From assembly GCA_023974075.1 (NCBI GenBank), contig CM043796.1, positions 19,944,927-20,008,926 on the forward strand: a stretch of DNA of 64,000 nucleotides, read 5' to 3'. Each line of letters begins with the position of its first letter. Within the stretch, counting starts at the first letter, position 1. Below the pieces are notes generated by a model. That model ran no database searches. It saw only the letters and a program-made list of their open reading frames with translations, and was not told where the DNA came from. Below are positions 13,501 to 23,073 of this stretch, one piece after another. The stretch comes from Chaenocephalus aceratus. Its lineage: Eukaryota; Chordata; Actinopteri; Perciformes; Channichthyidae. The translations under genes and the position numbers were made by a program.

Positions 13501-16500
13501 CATTAGTGAATATAGGCTCAATAGTATATAGTACTTAAATGTGTATGAATGAACCTTTTATTGGGAAATATGTTGAAACTAGACCAGTAGATTAGTTAGA
13601 TAGAAACCATGCTCTTTAGTCTTTAAAAATGAACAACTGTACGATAAAAATGAAGCTACTGTATTGAGCCAGCAGGCTATTAGCTTAGCATTAAGTAAAT
13701 CCACAACTTGTTGATTCTACATTTCTGCTTGTGCACATACTAAACAAAACTAAATATAACTGCTCACTTTAGAAAACTTAGAGGGCTGGTAGGTGGATTT
13801 ATTTACCCTTTAACAAAACCTGGCTAGCTGATTGACCTTGTTTTCAGTCTTTATACAAGAGTATAGCGGTAATTTCTTTAACAATTTAAGTTAAATGCAT
13901 GTATATGTGCTTGAAACTCTGTGAAGAGCACCGGTTCTCCTCACGCTTACAGTACAGTGTTGCCCATGATATGTGTAGCCTTTATGGTTTCAACCTCACA
14001 ACTGTCACAGCACAATTCCCCTGCAGTACATAACAGACTCTTTTGTGGAGGAATCAGTCTGAAATCAACGTTTCAACGCAAGATGCAAACTAGACCAAGA
14101 CCAATGCAAACTATTTTGATGTTCTTTTATTTTTTACGGCCCTCCACCACATTAACCTGGAGTCATCGAATACAGATCTTAAGCAGTTTCTCCATCTCAT
14201 CACCGTCACCACCGCTATGCTAATGGCCTTCTACATCTAGCATAGCATACAGACATTAGAGTGGGATTGATCGCCTTATCTAACTCTAAACTTGTTTTCA
14301 TTGCTAAGGTCAATTGTCTTCCTTTCCCTTCAATCTTCCCTCAGGTTTGGGAGGGTTCAGTGACAGAAATAACAACAGATGATCTCAGTGCAGAGGATTC
14401 GGACACACCCGAGCCGGAGCAGCTGGAGTTCGTCGTCACACCGCCCAGCAGCGGCCACCTGGCCCTGAAGAGCGCCCCGTCCAGACACATCCTGAACTTC
14501 ACCAGAATCACATTCAAACCAGACAACTGATGTTTGTGCACAGTGGCGAGTATACTTTTTCTATTTAGAGATGGCTATGTCTTCAAGAGGAATTTGTCTG
14601 TAAGAAACAAAAAATGAAGTCCTCTGCTTTCTTGACATTGACTCTTTTCTTGTGTAGGTGCTTTATCAGGTGGCTTTCACTTCCAGGTAAACGACGGTGT
14701 GAATGTTGCACCTCGCCAGATCTTCAGCACAGCTGCCCACTCCCTGGTCCTCACTCTGAAGAGAAATCATCCCCTGCAGGTTTCCCCAGGTACAGTTTTC
14801 AAGACCTAAACCCTTTTTTGATTTCAAGTGTTAATTAGTTTAATAGCTTCATTCCAGCTATTGTTATTGATACAATGGGATCTGAAAAGATAAGCTAAAT
14901 GTTGTGCAGTTATATAGAAAAGACACTGGGTGGCAACATTATTCTAAGAATTAAGCTGCTTTTTTCCCCCTGCCTACACAAACAGGTTATAATCCCTCTG
15001 TACCAAGTTACATTGATAGGGCCACTTTCCTCTTATAAACACACACTTATAAGCAGTCTCACTCGTCAAGGTTACATAGATGAAGCTGTTATTTTGATGG
15101 AATGGAACATTTAATATTGTAGTTGCTGTTTTTCCTGTTTCAAGATCTTTAAGATTAACATGTTTTTTGGTACGTTTAGGGAAAATGACTTACTTGTTTT
15201 TAGCGCTTCTTAGAGCCTTTTATGACTGTTTAAACAGGAAGCATGGTGATGTTTATTGTATAATTTAACCAGGACAATTTACTCTCTGTTTTCAAGCTTT
15301 TTCTCTCTCACAATTTGTTTCCAACTTTAAAGGCTCTGTGACACAAGTATCTGAGCTAGAGCTTCAGGCCGTGACCAACGATATCAGAGACACCAGAAGA
15401 AGCCACTCGGTGGTATTTACAGTCACTGCTCTTCCAAAACTTGGCAGCCTGGTTAGACGTATACCCGACAACTCTACGCAAAACATTTCCACGTTCACAC
15501 AAAGCATGGTAGGGAAGTTTGTGTCTTCGCAACAAAGGAAAGCTTTTGTTAACCTGTTAAATTAAATGATGCCATGTCTTCATTTTTTTCACTCAGGTGA
15601 ATGAAGGCGTTATCTTGTACGATCAGAACAAGCCACAGCCAGTTGGATGGTCGGCCGGGGACTCTTTCTCTTTCACCGTGTCCTCTCCTCCTGCTCTCCT
15701 TCCTCCACACACCTTCACCATCTCAATCTCCCAACAGCCCAACAAGCATCCTGAGAGCCTTTACAACACCAGACTGCTGAACAACGCAGGTACTGTGTGT
15801 GAGCAAAAATCTCTCCATCTTATTTGATATTTATTGTAACACATGGAATATAAGTTCAAATGGACCATGTGAGATGTTTGTTTCCGTCATTCAGGTGCTG
15901 TGGTGGCCGAGGGAGGCAGAGTGAAGATTGATAGGTCTAAACTAGATGCCTCCAATCTCCTCTGGAAAGTCCCAGAGCCTCAACGGAAAGAAAACCACAT
16001 CCTGTACCGCCTGACTTCCCTGCCGCGCCATGGAGCTCTGTCTATAAAGGGTCATAACCTCACCAGGTGCAAAATAAAAAATGTCATTACAGCAATACAG
16101 ACATTGCATATATCAGAGGTAAAAAAAGGATTTATTGTCTTTGAATGTGTTAAAATGTCCACAGAGGCAACAGAAAAAAATGATTCTGGTGATCGATTTT
16201 CAAAATTCGGATCATTGTTTTTTCTTTACAGGTGAAATAAAATAAACTGAAATAATTAGCCTGCCAAATATTTATTCTCATGTTGCACATTTTATTTTTA
16301 CCTGTTTCCCCGATGGAACGTTTTTTTTTAAAGACCTGAGAAATATCAGGTATTGTAAATCATTACAAAACCACTTTTTTCAGATTAGGTCTTAAGTTAT
16401 TCAGTCATGAACACATTAAAGAGAAAAATATTCAAATCAGTTTTATTAAAGAGAAAATAATAAGCAACATTTTTCTATTTGTCTTTTCCACAGGAACCAT

Positions 16501-19500
16501 CCTTATTTCTCCCAGGTCACCCTGAACAAGTTCGGCATCACATACGTCCACGACAACTCAGAGACGACGAGCGACAGCTTCACTCTGCGGGCCTGGGTGG
16601 CTCCTTTGCATCACTCTTCCTCCTCCTCAGATTCCTCCTCCTCAGATTCCTCCTCCTTTACCCCCCTCTATTCAGCCCTATCATCCTTATCTGTAAAGGA
16701 GAGAGCAGCAGTGACGGAGACGTTTAACATCACCGTTACATCTGTCAACGACCAGCCACCAGCTATCATGAGCACAGCACCGAGTGTGAAGGTCGTAGTC
16801 GGAGAGAGAATCACGATTGGACCAGAAGATCTGCAGGTGTTTGAAGAGCATGCGTAGCTGCACAACTTTGATTCAAAATGGTTTACTTTGATCAGTTTGG
16901 AGATCATTATTTTTATAATTATTTATGAAATCGGTCATTTCTTCTTAAGGATGGGATGAGGAGATTAAAATATTAAACATCCACAGTATTTCTCTAGTTC
17001 GTAACGCTTAAAAAATCATCAAGTATATATATGGGATGATGATATAAAGTCTATATCTTTTATTTAAAAAAAAAAAAAAAGATACCAAACAGCGCTGTTG
17101 ATATTCCCCCTTTTTGTTTTCCCTTTTTGTAGTAGCAACAATATTTTGCTATACATGTTATTGTTTTTTTGTGAGTAATTCACTTTATATTCTAATTCAA
17201 TCCTGTGATTCTACATGTCCAGGTTGAGGATAATGACACCCCTCCAGAGAAGCTGCACTACCATGTGATCAGAGAGCCCAACAACGGCTACCTGACGCTA
17301 GGGAAAGGACCGGAGCCGGTGACCACCTTCACACAGAACGACGTCAACCACGGGCGGCTGCACTTTAAACAGCAGGTGAAGAGGCCATCCGCTGAAGACC
17401 TAAATTCTTTTTTTCAGAAGTGATGTTTTGTATTGTGATTATGGAATTGTATAACAGCATATGATAGAACAAGTTTTTGCTTGTCCAAAAAAATTTAGGG
17501 CGCAATAATAGAAATGTGTCAGATTTTAAAGGAAAAAAAATCTGGAAATCGTATGTTTTAGTTTTTATTTTATTATATATTTTCCTAATCTTTCAGTTTG
17601 TTGTCTTTATAGAGTGCTATGATCCTTGTTGGTATGTTTCTTTTATCCACCTTTATCCTGTGTTCCCTCTCTCAGGGAGAACCCTCAACAGGTATTTTCT
17701 ACTTCAACGTAACCGGTCATCATCTCCCACTCTACAAACTGCTTAGTTTGGAAGTGATAAAACCCTCTGTTTACATGGTGAACAACACTGGCCTGTCATT
17801 GGTTCAAGGTAGGACCGCCGTGGTCCTGACAACCAACCAGCTTGCAGCTCACACTCACAGGCAGGCCAACATTACCTACACAGTCACCAAACACCCTCGC
17901 CATGGACGCGTCGCTATCAACGACCAGGAAGTCATGAGCTTCAACCACGAGGACCTACAGTTTGGCCGTGTTGTCTATCACATGACTGATCTCAGTGAAT
18001 CAGAGGACAGCTTCCAAGTCTCTGTGTCAGCGTCGTCCCACAGGGTAGAATTTGGAAATGTGACAGTGCACACGGTGAAGGTAACTGTGCTGCCTCTGGT
18101 CTACCTGAGGGAGCCCGTGAGAGTGCCCAGTGGTGTCCCTGTGAAACTGGGGAGGGGCATGATCGATGCATCGGAGCTGGCGAGAATCAGCCGAACCAAC
18201 CCGGTCTTTTGGGTTCTGTCTCCACCAAAACATGGCAAACTAGTCAAGGTAAAGCATTTCATTTCAGCTTCTGAAAATGTTTAAAAGTTGTATATATACA
18301 GTTTTTCTTTTTAAGTGTCTAAAAACAACTAGACCTAGAGAAATCTGTGATTTCAAGTTAAAGGTTAGTTTTCAATAGTAAAGTATCCCTTTAATCATGT
18401 GTCAGCCTTGTGGTTGTCTGCCAGAAGCTGTATATTATATTTGTATATCCAAGCATATTTTTACCTTTTTGATCTTGGTCACTTTTAGCTACATTTATTT
18501 TAACCAACTGCAGAATTTTAATCGTCGAACAAATAGATTTTAAGTGAACGTAGCTGGCTGTCAAACAGTGTCAGAGAAAGGCTTTGTTAAGTGCTTTTTT
18601 ACCGGTTTTAATCACAGGTAATGCTGACTGAAATGACACCAGTGGACGCAACCAAACTTCACCTCTTCCTAATTGTTCTGATTGAGAAGCCCTAGTGACG
18701 GAAAATTACATATCATGCATTTAAAGAGTAGTGAAAAGTCCTTTCTGTAATCATCTAACTTCCGTTCCCTCTCTTTACAATGTGTCTGTTTCTGCATGCT
18801 GCAGATAACCTATGACCCTAACCGAGCTTCAGAGGTACTGAATTCGTTCACATTCAGAGATGTGATGCAAGGCCGGGTCGCCATCGAGGAGACTCTCAGT
18901 GATGGTGACAGCGAGCTGCATAATAACAAGTCAGCTGGAGGCCACGCCCCCGCCACATCTCTCAGTGACTCTTTCACCTTCCTGGTGAGAGCTGGAAACG
19001 TCCAACCAGCAAAGGGCGAGCTCCACTTCACCATCTTACCCCACCACCATATGCATCATGGTCCAGGCAGTTCAAACACAGACGCTGCAGGTCACACAAC
19101 TACACATCTTCCGACACATAATAAGACTACTATAGGAAGAGCAGGTGAGCGAGGAGGTGATCGAGAGATTTCCACGACGCTCAGCGGGGCCGGGGTGGGT
19201 TCACCTCCTCACATTTTGATGCATAAGACCCACAACAGGACACAGCATAAGTTGAGGCCTCACAGCCGCTGGGGGAACCACACCCGCAGTGGGAGTCACA
19301 AAGGAAGATCAGGGAGTCATGCAGATGGAGCAGGAGGGGGTCATAGTCACACCCCAAAACCCCACACTCCTCCTGTGTCCAAACACGGCCCACCGGCTCC
19401 TCCTGACACCCGCCCAGCCCACGTGGAGTTCCTCCCTCGCCCCGCCGCCGACCCTCTCCTCATCATCCTGCCGCTGCTCGCCTGTTTGCTCCTCATCGTA

Positions 19501-19887
19501 ATCCTCGTAGTTTTGATTCTGGTGTTCCGCCGCCGCAGGGAGAAAGACGCCCAGCTGCGGGTCCGGCAGCAGCTCGCCGCGGTGACGTTACCCCCCGAGG
19601 GCAGCCCTTACCTGGGCTGGGCGGAGCAGAGCATGGCCATGCCCTCTGTGGTGGTCACCCCCCTCGGGCCTGCTAGCTGCCCCAACTCACCCAGGGTCAA
19701 ATTAAGTCACAAAAGGAGGAGTCTGGCCCCTGGGATGACCTTCTGGGGGCCTTTCGAAGCAGATGGAGAAGGTGAAGATGGGAATATTGAACCTGATAAC
19801 ATTAATGAAAGAGATAATGTAATGTTGAAGACTCTGAGATCTAGATCCTCTATTCCGACTCTTAAAGACAACCAGTACTGGGTTTGA
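2435..19887 (+). CDS. cspg4: Chondroitin sulfate proteoglycan 4 (NG2), 22 coding exons, with several single-base indels
   Basis: Type I membrane proteoglycan that binds matrix and growth-factor partners at the surface of pericytes and glial or mesenchymal progenitors (family knowledge). Exons by splice sites and phase: 2435-2492, 4371-4534, 5185-6301, 6397-6807, 6892-7013, 7140-7248, 8372-9700, 9936-10028, 10307-10806, 11207-11338, 11728-11913, 12076-12257, 12538-12714, 14345-14545, 14658-14789, 15333-15508, 15597-15789, 15895-16066, 16494-16836, 17223-17375, 17676-18248, 18805-19887. The sum is 7606 nt. Allowing for the inferred indels it is 7605 nt, or 2534 residues (human CSPG4 is about 2320). 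The order is signal peptide, two laminin G domains, CSPG repeats closing in VND-type motifs, His-rich stalk, membrane helix, and tail ending QYWV as in human NG2. Apparent frameshifts lie in exons 3, 9, 12 and 14, and exon 8 has a compensated pair. The neighbouring snx33 supports orthology to CSPG4. Confidence 0.93.
5185..6301 (+). CDS. cspg4: cspg4 exon 3: laminin G domains 1 and 2, +1 frameshift at 5548-5552
   Basis: The exon codes the end of laminin G 1 (GLFVGGAAELNHPYLL, FKGCIDKVVFN) and all of laminin G 2 (ELLFECEL, LFLGGLDKE, FRGCLREIRVN), each with its closing Cys. Frame 1 holds to SQGCTAQF. The family sequence then continues in the next frame (SAIEDSLSFFSSKAF) and stays open to the donor at 6302. 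The switch falls at five consecutive T (5548-5552), where four T would keep the frame. Read literally, frame 1 stops at the TGA at 5626-5628. Both halves are well conserved, so an extra T is the simplest reading. Confidence 0.85.
7606..8258. mobile_element. MITE with TTAA target duplication in cspg4 intron 6
   Basis: Ends AGGTCTCATGTCATGG and (reverse complement) AGGTCCCATGTCATGC are flanked on both sides by TTAA (7602-7605 and 8259-8262). The 653-bp body has no transposase. A TTAA target site with this CATGTCATG terminus fits Kolobok- or piggyBac-type MITEs common in fish. The superfamily is inferred from the target site only. Confidence 0.8.
8372..9700 (+). CDS. cspg4: cspg4 exon 7: large intact exon with several CSPG repeats
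   Basis: A 443-codon exon, open throughout and phase 0 at both ends, encoding about four CSPG repeats of the central array. Recurrent family features are visible: NNTGL plus Q-G-G repeat starts (VNNTGLEVNQGG), PQYG and PRHG turns, FSQ or F-x-Q-x-D blocks, a VHDDSET segment and a NLVNDQRPF repeat end. It closes with FRDDDSD and FTQQDIEQ just before a GTTAGC donor. This is the longest uninterrupted coding stretch of the gene and shows no indel, unlike exons 3, 8 and 9. Confidence 0.92.
9936..10028 (+). CDS. cspg4: cspg4 exon 8 with a compensated pair of frameshifts
   Basis: A 31-codon exon between a polypyrimidine-AG acceptor and a GTGATT donor. As written it is open and in phase, reading KKSVVCPQGVSFGRFVLFVSDG. 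In the family this segment should read like KKVLFVHKG before VSFGRF. That is recovered if the A7 run (9936-9942) were A6 and the GG at 9960-9961 were GGG. The two changes cancel, so the exon stays open but five to six residues of a conserved beta strand are scrambled. Confidence 0.75.
10307..10806 (+). CDS. cspg4: cspg4 exon 9: two CSPG repeats, two +1 indels
   Basis: The exon starts VMAQDPYIHVENNTGLIVQRGG, then meets a run of four G at 10370-10373. After this the family sequence continues one frame over (IMILTSANLSIF through FTQQDLGGR). A second switch lies at GGG 10561-10563, after which the frame continues as RLAYRHGGSHELSDGFNV to the donor at 10807. The 500-nt length is 498 if one G is removed from each run, which restores phase 0 at both ends. 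The position of both changes in G runs points to homopolymer miscalls. Confidence 0.82.
12076..12257 (+). CDS. cspg4: cspg4 exon 12 with a -1 indel near 12104
   Basis: The exon opens VSYLTLDEG, matching the EGG-type start of a CSPG repeat. One base is missing in the stretch around 12102-12105, after which the frame continues SLSLTSDIIKVANHHF, then VPPRHGHLEHS and ITAFTHTE. The observed length of 182 nt becomes 183 with one base added and fits phase 0 on both sides. A downstream AG at 12132-12133 could serve as an alternative acceptor but would delete the conserved repeat start. Confidence 0.75.
12796..13502. mobile_element. PIF/Harbinger-like MITE in cspg4 intron 13
   Basis: Terminal inverted repeats start TGCCCCTTTCACACCAA on both sides (the right end reads TTGGTGTGAAAGGGGCA). 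They are flanked by 3-bp TTA duplications at 12793-12795 and 13503-13505. The element is 707 bp with subterminal similarity (GGTTCCGAACC-type blocks) and no transposase. The 3-bp TWA target duplication is diagnostic for PIF/Harbinger. Confidence 0.85.
14345..14545 (+). CDS. cspg4: cspg4 exon 14 with a -1 indel and a GC donor
   Basis: The exon reads VWEGSVTEITTDDLSAEDSD through PPSSGHLALKS. At ACCAG (14501-14505) one C appears to be missing. With ACCCAG the frame continues QNHIQTRQLMFVHSG, as the repeat requires. The frame then fits the next exon (14658) only if this exon ends at 14545, followed by GCGAGT instead of a GT donor. That makes a GC-AG intron, or else a T-to-C error in a perfect GTGAGT site. 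Confidence 0.72.
16494..16836 (+). CDS. cspg4: cspg4 exon 19 with a serine-rich 15-bp tandem insertion
   Basis: An intact exon (phase 2 in, phase 0 out) encoding the end of one CSPG repeat (ITYVHDNSETTSDSF) and the TSVNDQPPAI boundary motif. Between them sits a low-complexity run of Ser and Asp (HHSSSSSDSSSSDSSS) encoded at about 16611-16657 by imperfect 15-bp TCC-rich repeats. It falls in the loop that precedes the final strand of the repeat and does not break the frame. Slippage in this tract could produce length variants. Confidence 0.85.
17223..18248 (+). CDS. cspg4: cspg4 exons 20 and 21: late CSPG repeats
   Basis: Exon 20 (17223-17375) is 51 codons, VEDNDTPPEKLHYHV through FTQNDVNHGRLHFKQQ. 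Exon 21 (17676-18248) is 191 codons, opening GEPSTGIFYFNVTG and carrying VYMVNNTGLSLVQGR, KHPRHGRV and PPKHGKLVK. Both are phase 0 and have no indel. Several N-glycosylation sequons (NVTG, NNTG, NVTV) are present. The gene's most conserved late-repeat blocks are preserved, which argues against general decay of the locus. Confidence 0.9.
18805..19887 (+). CDS. cspg4: cspg4 last exon: final repeat, His-rich stalk, membrane helix, QYWV tail
   Basis: The exon has 360 codons plus TGA. It closes the last CSPG repeat (FTFRDVMQGRVAIEE, SFTFLVRAG). It then runs through a stalk of about 135 residues rich in His, Gly, Ser and Thr (19041-19450), with two SG dipeptides in RSGSHKGRSGSH that could accept glycosaminoglycan. 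A hydrophobic helix (LLIILPLLACLLLIVILVV, about 19455-19525) is followed by RRRREK as stop-transfer. The cytoplasmic tail is about 120 residues and ends KDNQYWV, the type II-like PDZ ligand known from NG2. The His-rich stalk differs from the mammalian linker. Confidence 0.93.
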   Translation: MTYDPNRASEVLNSFTFRDVMQGRVAIEETLSDGDSELHNNKSAGGHAPATSLSDSFTFLVRAGNVQPAKGELHFTILPHHHMHHGPGSSNTDAAGHTTTHLPTHNKTTIGRAGERGGDREISTTLSGAGVGSPPHILMHKTHNRTQHKLRPHSRWGNHTRSGSHKGRSGSHADGAGGGHSHTPKPHTPPVSKHGPPAPPDTRPAHVEFLPRPAADPLLIILPLLACLLLIVILVVLILVFRRRREKDAQLRVRQQLAAVTLPPEGSPYLGWAEQSMAMPSVVVTPLGPASCPNSPRVKLSHKRRSLAPGMTFWGPFEADGEGEDGNIEPDNINERDNVMLKTLRSRSSIPTLKDNQYWV

Positions 19888-20465
19888 TGGAAGTAATGCA
19901 AAGAAAAATGGTGTCTATTTGGTGTGAAGTTAATAAATACACGTACATGCTCTACATCTGCAGTCCTTTTAAGGCACATCTGACCTGCTTTGAACTTTTA
20001 AAATGACAAAAACATGCACATTTGTTTGTAGGAAATGCATAATAGCAAATATATATTAGTCCTTTTCCTGAACCAACTTGAACTGAACAAATATGTAGCT
20101 GTGTAGCTGTGAGGAATATAGATTTTTACTTTGAGACTGTGGCTGAAACAAGGAAGAGAAACAGAAATGTAATAAAGCAGAATTTTTAGTTAATTCAAGA
20201 CTTAGTTTGTAAATGCTGAGAGTTTAGGGTGTCATTCCCCTCATTTACTGACTGCATGCTTTTCAGTTGTCTTTGTCTGGTGTTGCTCAAGGGAGTACGT
20301 TTTAAACATGTTATCGGTTTATGATAGTGTATACAGTATTAACAAGTCGTAATGAGATGTAAAGACATAGGTAGCTTTCTTGTGTCATACGTGACCCATT
20401 TTATGCAAGCCTCTTTGTTGTCCACTGTGACATTTTTATTTTAATAAAGGTTATTTCTCTACTTA
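19888..20465 (+). other. cspg4: cspg4 3' UTR with poly(A) signal
   Basis: AT-rich sequence after the TGA. A canonical AATAAA at 20443-20448 is followed by a T-rich stretch and TACTGTATGTGTCTC, consistent with cleavage around 20465. No other strong signal precedes it. Confidence 0.7.
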
Positions 20466-22915
20466 CTGTATGTGTCTCAACCTCAAACACATCAACCTCA
20501 GCAATCAAAAGTCAATTGGAGCAAAACAAAGAGTTTTTGAGTCTCATGATCTTCCCCTTACAACATTATTTTGTGTGGCAATATCGTGGTGGAAGTATTG
20601 TTTGTTTTATCATATCAAATGTTAAACCTTTTGGTAACAGATGCTTTTTCTGTCCACTAGATGGTGTTGAGTTTTTCCAGTGAGGTCATAGGTGAAGGGA
20701 TTGGCAGGAAGTTGGTCAAAACAAAGATGGGAGTCAAACTGCATGATTTGCAGTTGAAAAGAAAGGTAATCAATCAGAGAATATGATATAGTAATATTCA
20801 GCATACCGCAAACACGGGGGCCCACTCAGCTTCTACAAAACCTTGTCATGTTTATTAAGTCTGGTTTCAGTAATGTATGTGTATGTTTCAAATTACCAGT
20901 CTGACTGGCATGCACCCCTGCTTGGATGCTGTAAAACATGGTTTGATTACTTTTAGAAATGTAAAGTAATAGCTCAGATAACCAATCATTTTAAATAGGA
21001 TAAAACTCTAGAGAGGATAAAATGAAAACATGGAGGAGAGGAAGAGGCAGGCCTGAATAATGAAGGGCCAGCGCCTGCAGTAACCTGACCTGCAGCCTGT
21101 GATCTGTGGTGTCTGATGTCAGCGACCAGACTGCTGCTGCCTCCACAGGAAGCGCTGGTGATAACAAGCTACTCTGCACTGAAACTACACAGAATAAGGA
21201 TGGTTTTGTTATACTAAATTAACGTAAAACATAAAACAACATAAAAATAGCATGTGTTGGCATTTACATGTGACTAGTTAAAGTGAAATATTTAAATATC
21301 CTAAACGTATGCAAAGCATTTATATTCATCAAAACACTAATTGAAACACAAACAACAGGTCAAGTGAAACTATAATTTATATTTCTGAGAAATAGTCAAC
21401 AATACAGATATATGATGACATATATTCTATTTTAATGTATTAACGAACAAAATGCTGTTCCAATGTAATACATTTAAAGTGTTAAAATGGTCCAATCCTA
21501 GTGGATCACATGATGGTGAAGAACCTGACCTTTGTGGTATCCCATTATAGGAATGTGAAGTCATATATGACGTAAGAAAATTGACCAGACATACTCTAAA
21601 ATTACAGGCACAAAAATACAAATTCAGTGAGCTCATTTTGGTTACTTATCGGTTTAACAATAATGTTTAAGAGTAGCTAGCATATCAAGAAGAGCAACCA
21701 TAATTAAAGCCACTGTGTAGAATCTCAGAAGTAAAAAAAGACAGAATGGGGTGAAATGAACAGATTCTTTACCAAGATTGTCTTAAACTACGGAAGCCCA
21801 AAGATTCAAATGAGAAGAAGAAAATCTAGTGATCCATTTCTCCATTCAATCCAAACACAATGTACATGAATTCATTATTAAAACTCACCAAAAGAAAACA
21901 AATGGTTTTATTCATGTTTAGAACATGTGGTAATGGCTCTTGTGGGCAAAAAGGAATTACAACAAAGAAAAACTGAGAAAGAAAAAAAGAGACATTTGAA
22001 ATAGAAAATAGATCACCAGAATGTTCTTTCTTGCCTCTTAAGGCTTCCGTATACATTTATATTAACAACTATGCCCTCTGAAGAATGTCAAATATACTTT
22101 AATCCCATTAAAAGTCTACACATCTAAACCTAAAGTTCTGGATTCAAAGCCTTATTTCCTGGAAGCATCAATCTGTACCCTGAGCCTGACCTCTAAGCTA
22201 CCCTGATTGACAGTAAGCAGAAAGACAGATGTGGACTTCGAGTTTTAATAACCCAAGGCCTGCAGCGGCCCGAAAAGAAAGAACTGTGGAGAAGCTTCTC
22301 AAAACAAGCAGACAATCTGTCAAAAAACTCAGTTTGAGATCAACAATTATTCAAGGTCTGGCAAGATATAAACTAAAATGCAGAACATTACAAAGGGCTT
22401 CAAATTATAATATTGTAATGAACTGACCGCAACATAATAGGGAGATGTGTTAGAGATCAAAAGGAGGTCAATGAAATCCGACACCTGAATCAAATTCAGT
22501 AGAGGAGATTCAACCACTTTGCCTCTTTCCGTATTCACCAACCATCTGTCGTGTCCCATAGAAACAATACTGAACTGGTCATTCAAGTACAAACAGACAG
22601 ACACATATAGAGATAATCACAAAAGTCATTAAAACATCCAGTTCAGGTGATATAGAGAGTTTCCTGTCTACGTTCTGTGGTATGTTCCTGATCGGAGGGT
22701 TTCCACAAAGCAGAGGAGAGATCACGTGACCCTGAAACCGAGAATGGAGAGGCTGCCCTGTCACAATGAAAACAGCTGTTTTTAATATCGTAGTCTCGCT
22801 GAGTTGCAAGATGTGCCCCAAGCGTCAGCAAATCCCTGTTACTGGTACATTCATCAGAGCCGTCCATATAATCCGAGAAGTTGTCATTCTTCGGTCCAGA
22901 ATGTCTGGTGGTTCA
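20466..22915. other. Intergenic spacer between convergent cspg4 and snx33
   Basis: About 2.4 kb of AT-rich DNA without recognisable exons, RNA genes or mobile elements. The distal part may belong to the snx33 3' UTR if its mRNA is longer than the nearest poly(A) signal predicts. Confidence 0.5.
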
Positions 22916-22921
22916 TTTATT
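22916..22921 (-). terminator. snx33: Candidate poly(A) signal for snx33
   Basis: TTTATT on the plus strand reads AATAAA on the minus strand, about 155 bases past the snx33 stop codon. It is the nearest canonical hexamer, but vertebrate SNX33 3' UTRs can be much longer, so use is uncertain. Confidence 0.35.
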
Positions 22922-23073
22922 TCAATGCTCGTACCAGGCCCAGAATTCACCGCATGACAAAGTGTTCTCTCTGAAAGGACCATAAGAACCCATCAATCCT
23001 CCATGACTGCCCCTTCCCTCCTCATTTCCTCAAAGTCTCTGTAGTCCAACGTTTCGGTTCTCTCCCTCTCTTC

